The notes beneath the pieces were generated by a model. It searched no databases. It saw only the letters and a program-made list of their open reading frames with translations, and was not told the origin of the DNA. From positions 85,143 through 149,142 of the forward strand of contig NZ_SUMF01000008.1 in assembly GCF_005048205.1 (NCBI RefSeq): 64,000 nucleotides of DNA, read 5' to 3'. Position 1 is the stretch's first letter; each line of letters begins with the position of its first letter. This document shows positions 49,675 through 58,550 of the stretch, piece after piece. This DNA is from Chitiniphilus eburneus. Lineage in GTDB: Bacteria > Pseudomonadota > Gammaproteobacteria > Burkholderiales > Chitinibacteraceae. A program made the translations under genes and the position numbers.

Positions 49675-50966
49675 TGCTTTAACCCCCTGAAAACGACTCA
49701 CAAAACCCTTATGGCCGGGCCCTGTTCGCATACGCCTTGTGCCATCTGATTTGCAGGGTGTTTTACATTCCTTGGCAAAACCGTCGCACCCGATTTTGTC
49801 AGCTACTCCAATTGCTGTGCCATGACCGTGTCCGCTGCGCTGGAACACGCCCGAATCAGGCATGACCAACCAACACCACTCCCCATGGCATCCATTGCAG
49901 CCCTATGCCCTGCCATAGCCATTAAACCGCGCCAATGTCCCCCAGCAGGGCTTGGCGGGGTTCAGTAGCTGGGCCCAAGCCAGCCCGGGTGACGGTACGA
50001 TCTGCTTCACTTCCGCAATCGGCGCGCCTCTTTACACCCAACCTTGCCGATTCGATATTCTTTAGACAAACAATTCCAGGCGAAAAAAGCCCGGTGTTAA
50101 CCGGCTATCCTGACAGCCAGGGGCAATTGAAATCGGCAAGCATCGAATTGGCGGGTATATATCGCTAACGATACAATGTGCAGCCCGTGCCCGACCCTTC
50201 GACGATCAGCAAAGTGATCAAGCCAGGCGTTCCATGGTTTGTCCGGTTCCTCAGAAATGCCCTTTATCGATTTCGAAACGACCCAGGGATTCGTCCGGGC
50301 TGCCGCCAGCCTGGCCAGCTCGCCGGCCTCGCCGGCAAACGCCGCCCGGACGTGCGCATAGCACGCCAGCGCCGTAGGTCAGCCGGTGTCACCGCATGAA
50401 ATACCTTGCAAGCTCCCATCAAGTCTCGCCAGTGGGCATCAGCCCAGCGACCGGCTGGTCAACTCCGGGCCGCCGCCCTCGCACCGGGAATCCGGTACGG
50501 GGCGGCGGCATGCGGAGCGCGCGCGCCGCGCTGGTGGCTCATTCCACCGCAGCGCATGCGGCTCCCTTCCTGCGGCGGCCGGACGTCGCCATCGCCGATC
50601 TTCAACGCGACCGGCGACGCGCAATGGCCCCCGACAGGCATTCACCCTTTGGCCAGATCGGATCAGAGCGAATAGCGGCAGAAAGCACTCGCCGTTGCTG
50701 AGGTTCACAGCCACACCATGTGGGTGGCGTCGTCCATCCCTGACTTCCGGCCCTCTTCCGCCCCGATGGGCAATTCATTTCAATTCGATGAAGAACATTT
50801 TGCACCATGGCATCGACTCATCCGGGAGTGATGGAATTCAGTTGATCCATGCTCGCTCAGTCTGAATGCATCGCTTCTTTTCTTTGATTTACGCGGTGAA
50901 TGCCATCCTGCGCCCGGCGCAGGTGCCGTATTGGAGGAATCGATTCAGTGGAGACAAAGCCGGAAC
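49675..50966. other. Non-coding stretch between mor and the lysis cassette
   Basis: About 1.3 kb in which no frame on either strand gives a convincing protein; open frames are GC-driven and lack start signals. A Mor-dependent middle promoter would be expected just upstream of 49674. The rest is probably eroded phage DNA. Confidence 0.5.
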
Positions 50967-50990
50967 AAAAAAAAACCGGCCAAAGCCGGG
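50967..50990 (-). terminator. Terminator downstream of mor
   Basis: The stem CCGGC/GCCGG (50976-50989) is followed on the minus strand by nine Ts (complement of 50967-50975). It lies about 150 bases past the mor stop and makes mor monocistronic. Confidence 0.7.
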
Positions 50991-51135
50991 CTTCCTCGAA
51001 TTGCCGAGGAGACAAGATGAAGGTTCACGCCCGCAATGCTTCAGGCGCGCAGAATGGCGGCGAAGGGCATGGCATCATGGGATTGAATGAATGAGGAAGA
51101 AAAAGACAAACGGGTTGGGGTGGAACGTGGCCAGC

Positions 51136-51564
51136 TCAGCCCTTGAGGATTTCCCACACCCGCCGTTCGCACAGGTCATGGTCGCGTGCCAGTTTGGTCA
51201 CTGCGCGGTTGGCTGATTCCTCGCGGGTATATTCGTCGAATTCGCTGCGGATGGCCTCATCGCGCATTGCACGCAGGATTTTCGCGCAGCGCGGAATATA
51301 AATGGCGTCGCAGCCGCGAAAATGCTCCGCCAATCGCTGGATTTCATCGGCACCAATCAGTTGTGCCAATTCTTCGTAGCGCGACTTCCCCAATCGATGT
51401 TTACCTTGCGGAATATGCAATGAGGTGCCGCCATATTGACGAACCATTTTCAAGGCTGCGGGCAGCCCCACCACAACGGCAATTTCCTGAACCGTGTCCG
51501 GCAACTCGCCAATTTGCATGGCCATCGGTTGCATTTCGCTCAGATCGAACGTTTCCATCTTCAT
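51136..51564 (-). CDS. mor: Mor-family transcription activator (Mu middle-operon regulator)
   Basis: 142 residues. An N-terminal dimerisation region with AVVVGLPAALKMVRQYGG and HIPQGKHRLGKSRYEELAQLIG, the Mor signature, precedes a C-terminal helix-turn-helix (ANRAVTKLARDHDLCERRVWEIL). In Mu, Mor activates the middle promoter leading to late and lysis genes. GGAGTGA precedes the ATG. It has its own promoter about 290 bases upstream and its own terminator, and lies between the repressor and the lysis cassette as in Mu. Confidence 0.9.
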   Translation of the reverse strand: MKMETFDLSEMQPMAMQIGELPDTVQEIAVVVGLPAALKMVRQYGGTSLHIPQGKHRLGKSRYEELAQLIGADEIQRLAEHFRGCDAIYIPRCAKILRAMRDEAIRSEFDEYTREESANRAVTKLARDHDLCERRVWEILKG

Positions 51565-51861
51565 TCATTCACTCCTCGACTATCCATTGAAATAAACGCC
51601 CATCCGAAGTTGTCCGGCTGCATCGGCAGCGCGATGCGGCACCCGTCGCCGTGCGACGCGTGGTGGCGTGTGGCCCATCCTTTCAAGATTTCAAATCTTT
51701 CAGCGTTGAGAGACGCCCGGCGGCAACGTTCTGCTGTAGCCGGGTGCGATCGAAGGATCGCGCCGGAACTTGCGCGCCCCATCGGCGGCAAGCGTCGATA
51801 CGAATCGCGCGGAAGACCCTGTTTGGTGCGGCCTCCGGCTTCTTACAAATCAACTAGTAGC

Positions 51862-51903
51862 ATTCTACAAACAAATGCAGATACGGTCAACAGATATATC
51901 TGT
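51862..51903 (-). promoter_or_regulatory. mor promoter with palindrome and repressor-like half-site
   Basis: On the minus strand TTGACC (51885-51890), 17 bases, then TAGAAT (51862-51867). A perfect 14-bp palindrome ACAGATATATCTGT (51890-51903) abuts the -35. ACAAACA (51867-51873), identical to the half-sites in front of the repressor gene, overlaps the edge of the -10. Repression by the adjacent S24 repressor is therefore likely but inferred. Confidence 0.65.
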
Positions 51904-51936
51904 AATCAAGGTAGGCGACGGCCGAACAGCGGACAT

Positions 51937-51960
51937 GAAAAAACCCGCCATCAGGCGGGC
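51937..51960 (-). terminator. Terminator after the S24 repressor
   Basis: The stem CCCGCC/GGCGGG with loop ATCA is followed on the minus strand by six Ts. Confidence 0.8.
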
Positions 51961-51981
51961 CCGGGGCCTTGCGGGGGAGCG

Positions 51982-52737
51982 CTAGATGCCGCCGCTGACA
52001 GCCACCACGCGCCCGATCACCTCCAGTTCGGCCAGATGCTCCGGCAACAGGCGCCGTTCGGGGTACTTGGCTTCGTTGTCGGAATGCAGCACCACCACGC
52101 CGCCCGGCTCTTTGTACAGCCGCTTGACGAAGAATTCGCCCTGCCAGCTCAGCGCGTAGATCTTGCCGTCCTGGATGGTGGTCTGTTTGTAATCGACCAC
52201 CAGGCTGTCGCCATCGCAGATACGCGGCTCCATACTGTCGCCCTCGGCAACGATGGTGGCCGAATTATCCGGGCGGATACCCAGCCGCTCGGCCCAGCGG
52301 CGCCGGAACGCATTGCGTTGTCCTTCCTGATCGATTTCCCACATCACCTTGCCATCCGAGCCACATGCCGCCTTGACGTCCAGCCGGGGGATGAACACAT
52401 AGACATCCGAATCCAGCTCGTCCTCATTGTCCCATACCGCCAACGGCCGGGGCGGCACAGCCGCCACGTTGGGTGCGCCTCCACTGGAGGGCGCACCGTC
52501 CAGCGCCGTACCAACGCCAGTGGCCAGCCAGTCGGCCGAAACCCCCAGGTAACGCGCAATGGCCGGCGTCTGCCGGCTGCCCTTGGCCTGGTTACGCGCA
52601 TCGCACAGGTACTGGATGGACTGCGGCTTCACCGCCACCGCCCGCGCCAGTTCGGTCTGCCCCACGACAGGCCGCCCCTGCGACAACGGTAGTTCATTCA
52701 TCGCCCACAACAGGCGTTCGGTATAGCTATTGGTCAC
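51982..52737 (-). CDS. Phage-type LexA/S24 self-cleaving repressor
   Basis: 251 residues from a GTG at 52737. The N-terminal helix-turn-helix (about 5-65, VGQTELARAVAVKPQSIQYL) is followed by a linker and an S24 peptidase domain. S168 is in EGDSMEP and K205 in FFVKRL; the S-K spacing of 37 equals that of LexA and UmuD. The predicted cleavage site is C125-G126 (KAACGSD), a Cys-Gly bond as in UmuD instead of Ala-Gly. It should be inactivated by RecA after DNA damage. The upstream region carries several palindromes, implying autoregulation. Confidence 0.88.
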   Translation of the reverse strand: MTNSYTERLLWAMNELPLSQGRPVVGQTELARAVAVKPQSIQYLCDARNQAKGSRQTPAIARYLGVSADWLATGVGTALDGAPSSGGAPNVAAVPPRPLAVWDNEDELDSDVYVFIPRLDVKAACGSDGKVMWEIDQEGQRNAFRRRWAERLGIRPDNSATIVAEGDSMEPRICDGDSLVVDYKQTTIQDGKIYALSWQGEFFVKRLYKEPGGVVVLHSDNEAKYPERRLLPEHLAELEVIGRVVAVSGGI

Positions 52738-52753
52738 GACAATCACCAGGGCT

Positions 52754-52822
52754 TTATTGCAATAATGTTTGTAATGATAAACAAACACCTCTGTTATTGC
52801 AAAGAAGTATTGACCTATAGGT
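52754..52822. promoter_or_regulatory. Palindrome-rich operator region of the repressor
   Basis: It contains TTATTGCAATAA (52754-52765, perfect palindrome), TGTTTGT-N8-ACAAACA (52766-52787), a second TTATTGCAA (52794-52802) and ACCTATAGGT (52813-52822, perfect palindrome). All lie within 90 bases upstream of the repressor GTG. This density is typical of a phage immunity region. Confidence 0.7.
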
Positions 52823-52967
52823 GACAGTTCCTGCCAGTTCCACTGGCTGCGCGCTGGCGCCGCACTCCCAACAGCAGCGGTATCCGTGCTGCAAGGTGCA
52901 AGATTCGGCTGCCCCCATCCCGCCCGGGTCGCTAAAATCCAAGTTCTCCCTGACCGGCCCATCCCGC

Positions 52968-53654
52968 ATGACCGTACGCCGTTCCCTGCTGTGTCTGACG
53001 ACCGCCGCCTTGCTGGCCGCCTGCGGCAGCACGCCCGACGCGCCCCCAGCCGGCAATGGGTTTTATCGGGTGAAATCGGGCGATACGCTGTATCGCATCG
53101 CGCGAAACCATGGCCGTACGGTGGCGGAACTGACGCGCTGGAACAAGCTGAGCGACCCGACCGCAATCACCGCCGGGCAACTACTGCGGGTTTCGCCGCC
53201 TGGCACCAGCGGCACGACGCGGCCCACATCACCCACGCCCTCCCGCCCCGACCCGACCCCGCGCCCCACGCCGTCCCCGGCACCCAAAGCGCCGGCCATA
53301 CGTCTGGCACCGCCCGCCCAGGGCAAGGTAATCGGCCGCTTCGACGGCAATCGCAACAAGGGGATCAATTACAGTGGCAGCCGTGGCAGCCCAGTGCTGG
53401 CCGCCGCCGCCGGCAAGGTGGTGTACGTTGGCGAAGGCATACGCAGCTACGGCCGGCTGATCATCGTGAAGCACAGCGAGGATTACCTCACCGCCTACGC
53501 GCATAACGAAACGCTGCTGGCGCGCGAGGGCGATCAGGTAAAGCAGGGGCAGCGTATCGCGACAATGGGTGACAGCGGCGCCGATCAGGTCATGCTGCAC
53601 TTCGAGCTACGCTACAAAGGCAACGCCATCAACCCCGCGCCGTTCCTTCCTTGA
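52968..53654 (+). CDS. nlpD: NlpD-like LysM/LytM murein hydrolase activator
   Basis: A 228-residue lipoprotein (lipobox LAAC) with a LysM domain (about 35-80, YRVKSGDTLYRIARNHG), a Pro/Thr-rich linker (about 82-110) and a LytM/M23 domain. The first zinc-ligand motif HxxxD is replaced by NKGINYSG, so the peptidase is degenerate, as in NlpD/EnvC proteins that activate amidases at division. C-terminal GADQVMLHFELR matches NlpD. The start at 52968 gives a clean lipoprotein signal. Confidence 0.9.
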   Translation: MTVRRSLLCLTTAALLAACGSTPDAPPAGNGFYRVKSGDTLYRIARNHGRTVAELTRWNKLSDPTAITAGQLLRVSPPGTSGTTRPTSPTPSRPDPTPRPTPSPAPKAPAIRLAPPAQGKVIGRFDGNRNKGINYSGSRGSPVLAAAAGKVVYVGEGIRSYGRLIIVKHSEDYLTAYAHNETLLAREGDQVKQGQRIATMGDSGADQVMLHFELRYKGNAINPAPFLP

Positions 53655-53686
53655 CATGGCATTGGCCTACAGAACGAAACCCGTAC

Positions 53687-53819
53687 CTTGAACCACAGCG
53701 GGCGCAGAGAATCCCGAGGATTCACAGAGGAAAAACGAGTCCCTATCTCGAGTAGCTTGCAGGGGTGCCTCCGGTTGCTCTGTGTAACGCCGTGTTCTCC
53801 GTGCCCGCTGTGGTTCAAG
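53687..53819. repeat. 133-bp foldback intergenic repeat
   Basis: Ends CTTGAACCACAGCGGGC (53687) and its inverse ending at 53819 are identical over 17 bp. Pairing continues inward with mismatches to a second block (CACAGAG/CTCTGTG). It lies between the convergent nlpD and helicase genes. Similar CCACAG-type foldback repeats are scattered in many bacterial genomes. No coding capacity. Confidence 0.75.
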
Positions 53820-53844
53820 ACCTGGAATTTGATCTTCAGCCCCC

Positions 53845-56145
53845 TCAGCCCGTCATCCGCTCTACCCGCCACCAGTCCGGCAGCAGGGCCCGCACCTGCC
53901 TGCGGGTGAAACGATCGTCAATCAGGTAGACCACACCACGATCCTGCCGGGTGCGGATCACCCGGCCCGCCGCCTGCACCACTTTTTGCAGGCCGGGATA
54001 GAGATAGGTGTAGTCATAACCGGCACCGAAGATCGTTTGCATGCGCTGCATGATCTGTTCGTTCACCGGATTCAGTTGCGGCAAACCCAGCGTTGCGACG
54101 AAGGCGCCGATCAGGCGACTGCCTGGCAGATCGATACCTTCGGCGAAGGCGCCCCCCAGCACCGCAAAGCCGATGCCCTGGCCGTCCGCGTCGAAGCGCG
54201 CCAGGAACTGCCGTTGCGCCTCCTCCCCCATACCACGTGACTGCGACCAGGTGGGAATATCCGGGTGATCCGATGCGAACTGCGCCAGCACCTGCTGCAA
54301 GTAATCGAAGCTGCTGAAAAAAGCCAGGTAGTTGCCCGGCTGCTGGCGGTATTGCGCGCAAATCAACTCGACAATGGGCGCCACCGAGCGCGCACGGTCT
54401 GGGTAGCGCGTGGAGATGTGCCCGGCCAGCCGTACCGTGAGCTGGTCCGAACTGAAGGGCGACTGGACGTCGATCCATGCGGTATTGGTGGGCAGGCCCA
54501 GCGTGTCCGCGTAGAAATGGGTCGGGCTGAGCGTGGCGGAGAACAGCACCGCGCAATGCGCCTCGGCGAAACGCGGGGCGAGGAACGGCGCCGGCAACAC
54601 ATTGCGCAGGCATAGTTGCGCACTCTGGCGGTGATGACGCCCGGCAGCGGCACGCAGCGTGACGTCGAACAGCGAATGCTCGGCGAATGTATCGACCAGC
54701 CGCAGGAAGTGCATGGCATCGAAATAGAAGCGTTGCAGGCCGGCATCGCTGTCGGCCGGGTATTCGGTCAGGTAGTCGATCACCGCGGCACTGGCGCGCT
54801 GTAGCGCGCCCTGGAATGCCTCCGGCACGGCGGGCAGTACGCGGTAGACGGCACCGTCAGCGTCGTGCAGCGCATTCCATGCGCGGTTCAGCTTGTCCAG
54901 CGCGGCCTTCACCGGCTTGGGCGCGGCCTTGCGCAGGATCTGGAACTCGGCCTGGTCGAGATCGGCGCTGTACATGGCTCGGCCGCGCTCCAGCAGATTG
55001 TGTGCTTCGTCCACCAGCACGCCGACGCGCCACTGGTTGGCGACGGTCAGTGCGTACAGCAGTGCGCTGATGTCGAAGTAGTAGTTGTAATCCCCCACTA
55101 CCGCATCGCTCCAGCGCGCGAGTTCCTGGCTCAGATAGTAGGGGCAGACCCCGTGCGCCAGCGCAGCGGCGCGCACCGCCTCCTGATCCATGAAGCCCAG
55201 TGCCAGCGCGGCCTCGCGCGCGGCGGCCAGCCGGTCGTAGAAACCCTGGGCCAGCGGGCAGCTCTCGCCGTGGCATGCTTTGTCCGGGTGTTCGCAGGCT
55301 TTGTCGCGCGCCACCAGTTCCAGCACGCGCAACGGCAGGCCGGGAGCGGGGCCGCGTAGTTGTGCCAGGACGTTCAGCGCCAGCTGGCGGCCCGGCGTCT
55401 TGGCGGAAAGAAAGAACAGTTTGTCCAGGCACTGCCCGGGAAAGGCCTTCAGCAGCGGAAACACGGTACCAATGGTCTTGCCGATGCCGGTGGGCGCCTG
55501 CGCCATCAGACAGCGGCCAGTGCTGGCAGCCTTGTAGACCGACTCCGCCAGTTCGCGCTGGCCATGCTGGAATGCAGCATGCGGGAACGCCATCGCCACC
55601 AGCGCCGTGTCACGGGCGGCGCGGTGGGCCAGTTCGCGTTCCGCCCAGGCCAGGAACAGCCCGCACTGCTGCTCGAAATGCTCACGCAGTTCAGCGGCGT
55701 CGCAGGTCTGGTCCAGCACCGTTTCCTTTTGGGTGACGATGTTGAAATACACCAGCGCCAGCTCGATCCGCGCCAGGCCCAGTGTCTGGCATTGCAGCCA
55801 GCCGTAGATCCTGGCCTGCGCCCAGTGCAGCGCGCGGTGGTTGTCGGGGATGCGCTGGAAATCGCCACGATAGGTCTTGATTTCCTCCAGCCGCTGCCGC
55901 CAGGGATCGTAGCCATCGGCACGGCCACGCACCAGCAGGGGCCCGTGTTCGCCTTGCAGCGACACCTCGCGCAGATAACCGGCGCGGCGGCGCCCGGTGA
56001 CGGTGGCATGGCCGGCGATCCCTTCCTGCGCGGTGGGTGCCGGGGTGAAGCGCAAGTCCAGATCACCGCGCTTGGCGGTGAACTCGCACAAAGCCCGCAC
56101 CGCGACGGTGTAGCGGGCCACGGTGGACGTGACCGGCGCGTTCAT
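53845..56145 (-). CDS. RecB-type nuclease / XPD-DinG-family helicase fusion
   Basis: 766 residues. The N-terminal 180 residues hold the RecB-family nuclease motifs: GRAD (D77), EIK (E88, K90) and QARIY (Q110-Y114). An XPD/DinG-type SF2 helicase follows, with Walker A APTGIGKT at 217-224, four cysteines for an iron-sulfur cluster (DKAC, DKAC, ESC, GVC) and DEAH (VDEAHNLLERG). A C-terminal helicase domain has GRVIRTRQDRG. It probably unwinds and trims 5' DNA ends. Its ATG overlaps the stop of the FAN1-like gene, so they work as a pair. Confidence 0.88.
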   Translation of the reverse strand: MNAPVTSTVARYTVAVRALCEFTAKRGDLDLRFTPAPTAQEGIAGHATVTGRRRAGYLREVSLQGEHGPLLVRGRADGYDPWRQRLEEIKTYRGDFQRIPDNHRALHWAQARIYGWLQCQTLGLARIELALVYFNIVTQKETVLDQTCDAAELREHFEQQCGLFLAWAERELAHRAARDTALVAMAFPHAAFQHGQRELAESVYKAASTGRCLMAQAPTGIGKTIGTVFPLLKAFPGQCLDKLFFLSAKTPGRQLALNVLAQLRGPAPGLPLRVLELVARDKACEHPDKACHGESCPLAQGFYDRLAAAREAALALGFMDQEAVRAAALAHGVCPYYLSQELARWSDAVVGDYNYYFDISALLYALTVANQWRVGVLVDEAHNLLERGRAMYSADLDQAEFQILRKAAPKPVKAALDKLNRAWNALHDADGAVYRVLPAVPEAFQGALQRASAAVIDYLTEYPADSDAGLQRFYFDAMHFLRLVDTFAEHSLFDVTLRAAAGRHHRQSAQLCLRNVLPAPFLAPRFAEAHCAVLFSATLSPTHFYADTLGLPTNTAWIDVQSPFSSDQLTVRLAGHISTRYPDRARSVAPIVELICAQYRQQPGNYLAFFSSFDYLQQVLAQFASDHPDIPTWSQSRGMGEEAQRQFLARFDADGQGIGFAVLGGAFAEGIDLPGSRLIGAFVATLGLPQLNPVNEQIMQRMQTIFGAGYDYTYLYPGLQKVVQAAGRVIRTRQDRGVVYLIDDRFTRRQVRALLPDWWRVERMTG

Positions 56146-57827
56146 ACGCTAGCCGTCACATCGTCGGACTGCGGCGTGGGCGCATCCAATGCCCACTGCA
56201 CATAGCACACCGCCACCGGTATCCCGTGCTCGGCGAAATACGCCAGCCAGCGCAACTGGTTGTCCTGCAAGCGATCGCCTGGCCCTTTCACCTCGATCAT
56301 GCGATAGCAGCCCTGCGTCGGCCAGAACTGGATCAGGTCCGGCAGCCCGGCGCAATGAGTGGTCACATCGCGCAGCATGCGTTCGAAGCAACGCTTGAGG
56401 TGCGGCGGCGGCAGGCAATGCAACGCCAGTTCCAGCAGTGCTTCGTCCAGCAGGCCCCAGGCCACGAATGGCGACTGGATACCCTGCTTGGCGCGCCATT
56501 GCGCGCGGATGGTGTCGCGATACTGCCCGGTGTCGAGCTGCGCCAGACAAGCATCGAACAGCGCCCGGCGACGCGAATGGAAGTCGGGACTGCCCAGGTC
56601 GGCCGGGCCGTGGTGGAATGGGTGGAAGAAGGCGCCAGGCACGGGGGCGAAGATCGCGGGCCAGCACAACAGCCCGAACAGCGAGCCCAGCAGGCCATTT
56701 TCGACGTAGAACACCGGGGCGTCGGGTTGCGCCAGATGATTGCGCACCAGTGCTTCCACCGGGTATGGCTGGGCTGGCCGGGGCAGGCTCAAGTCGAGGC
56801 GTTCGGTCGCCATCGGGCGTGCAATACGCGCCGACGGCAGGCCGGCGCGACGTCGCAGGCGCGGCAACATACGCAGCAATTGCTGCCGTTCGGCATCGCT
56901 TTCCGGCGCCGCCAGCGCGGCTTCGGCCAGCGCGCAGGCAGCGGCATCGTCCCCGCTGCGTTCCAGCACACGGATGGCACGCGCCCGCGCACCGGGGTAA
57001 CCGCAATCGCGATACAGCGCCAGCGCGGCATCCCATTCGCACTGGCGCTCGTATTGCTGCGCGATCTGGAACAGCAACCGCGCGCGCCGGCCGGCCAGCC
57101 ATGCGTTGCCCGTTCTGGCGGGCGGTACCTGCGCCAGCACGTCCGCCAACATCGCACCTTCGCGCATGGCATCACGCGCACAGTGCAGTTGCAGCGCGTC
57201 GTCGATGTCCTGTCGCTGCTGGAAGCCGCGAGAATCGGGGGTCAGCGGCACCGTTTCGTAGCGATAGATGCCCAGGTCTGCCAGCACGAACTCGGACCAG
57301 TCCTGCCGCAGGTTGCCGAAGAACATCAACCGCAATCGTTCGCACAGCTCGGCGATGGTGATGCGATACGCCACGTCGTCCAGTGCAACGCACCACGTGC
57401 CCAATGGCTGTGGCGGCGGCGCGTCGTCCAGCAAGGCTGCCAGCCAGTCCGCCTTCCGCGCGCCGGGTGCGGCAGGAGCCAGCACACCGGCCAGTTCCGA
57501 CCTGGTCAGCAGGCCGAATAGTTGTTCCAGGCTGAGCAACGGCGCGGCATCCACCCAGCCCAACGCTTGTAACGGCAATACCGCAGCACGCGGGCAACCG
57601 ATCTCGTCATAACGCAGCTTGCTGGCACGGAACAGATCGCCCTTGCGCATGGCCATGCGCACCAGCAAGGCCCGCGATGACTGCGGCAACGTGGGAAAGG
57701 TGGCGAGGAAGGCGAATTCCTCCTCACTCAGCAGATCGGCATAGCGCTCGGCGATCCAGCACAACACGCGCTCAAAGTTGCCGAGGTAATAGAAAGGATC
57801 GGGAAGTGGAGCAGGCATGGGCGACAA
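56142..57827 (-). CDS. FAN1-type VRR-NUC structure-specific nuclease
   Basis: 561 residues. A helical N-terminal region (SAP/TPR-like, with several YRDCGYPGA-type helical repeats) is followed by a C-terminal VRR-NUC domain. Its PD-(D/E)xK core is GLPDLIQFW...IEVKGPGDRLQDNQLRWL, the diagnostic FAN1 sequence. FAN1 enzymes cut 5' flaps and unhook interstrand cross-links. The overlap with the helicase/nuclease gene (56142-56145, ATGA) suggests a two-gene cross-link repair unit. Confidence 0.92.
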   Translation of the reverse strand: MSPMPAPLPDPFYYLGNFERVLCWIAERYADLLSEEEFAFLATFPTLPQSSRALLVRMAMRKGDLFRASKLRYDEIGCPRAAVLPLQALGWVDAAPLLSLEQLFGLLTRSELAGVLAPAAPGARKADWLAALLDDAPPPQPLGTWCVALDDVAYRITIAELCERLRLMFFGNLRQDWSEFVLADLGIYRYETVPLTPDSRGFQQRQDIDDALQLHCARDAMREGAMLADVLAQVPPARTGNAWLAGRRARLLFQIAQQYERQCEWDAALALYRDCGYPGARARAIRVLERSGDDAAACALAEAALAAPESDAERQQLLRMLPRLRRRAGLPSARIARPMATERLDLSLPRPAQPYPVEALVRNHLAQPDAPVFYVENGLLGSLFGLLCWPAIFAPVPGAFFHPFHHGPADLGSPDFHSRRRALFDACLAQLDTGQYRDTIRAQWRAKQGIQSPFVAWGLLDEALLELALHCLPPPHLKRCFERMLRDVTTHCAGLPDLIQFWPTQGCYRMIEVKGPGDRLQDNQLRWLAYFAEHGIPVAVCYVQWALDAPTPQSDDVTASV

Positions 57828-57923
57828 CCGACAGGCATCCGCCCAGGGTTGGGCGATGACTGCGCGATTATAGAACGATCGTTCAAAACGAGGGCAACAC
57901 TGCGGATGGGCGGCACGCGCCCC

Positions 57924-58550
57924 TTAGCGGCTGGCGTGGCGATACGCGGCCAATATACCTGCCAGCGAAACCAGCAGCATCGCGCATCCCCGGTTCAAGC
58001 CCCGCAACCAACCCACGGAAAGCAGCCGCGCCGCCTGCGCACCACCCAAGGCATAGCCGGCCATCACGGCGATATCGAGCAACGCGGTCACCACTGCCAG
58101 CACCACGTACTGCATGGCTTGCGGTGCGGAAGTATCGATGAACTGCGGCAGAAAGGCGGAGAAGAACAACAGCCCCTTGGGGTTGGACAGCGCCACCAGC
58201 AGGCTGCGGGTGAACGCGCGCCGTGCCGAACCGGCGGCGCCACCAGCCATCGGAACCAGCGCGGCGACCGGACTGCGCCACAGTTGCAGCGCCACCCAAA
58301 GCAGGTAGAGCGCACCCAGCCATTTCACCAGCGAGAACAACCGTTCCGACGCGGCCAGCACCGCGCCCAGGCCAATGGCCACCGCGCCGATCAGTAGCAG
58401 ATCCGACAATGCAGCGCCCAGCATGCCCATCCAGGCCACGCGGCGATTGCGAGAAGCCCCATTGGTCAGCGCCAGCAACATGGTCGGGCCGGGCATCACG
58501 GTCACGGCAAAACAGGCAACGATATAGAGCAACAGGGTAGCGAGTGTCAT
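57924..58550 (-). CDS. LysE/RhtB-family amino acid exporter
   Basis: 208 residues with six transmembrane segments. N-terminal FAVTVMPGPTMLLALTNGASRN and the SNPKGLLFFSAFLPQF motif are family signatures. It exports amino acids or homoserine lactone-type compounds; the substrate is not predictable. Monocistronic. Confidence 0.92.
   Translation of the reverse strand: MTLATLLLYIVACFAVTVMPGPTMLLALTNGASRNRRVAWMGMLGAALSDLLLIGAVAIGLGAVLAASERLFSLVKWLGALYLLWVALQLWRSPVAALVPMAGGAAGSARRAFTRSLLVALSNPKGLLFFSAFLPQFIDTSAPQAMQYVVLAVVTALLDIAVMAGYALGGAQAARLLSVGWLRGLNRGCAMLLVSLAGILAAYRHASR

Larger units (their letters stand above)
51565..51981. other. mor leader and repressor-mor intergenic region
   Basis: 417 bases holding the mor promoter/operator (51862-51903), the repressor terminator (51937-51960) and a mor 5' leader of about 290 bases in which no gene is seen. 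Confidence 0.6.

Noticed and set aside
51017..51094. 25-residue plus-strand frame with a GAGGAGAC RBS-like sequence
   Set aside because: Convergent to mor, low-complexity Gly/Asn product, no promoter recognised. The RBS match alone is weak evidence.
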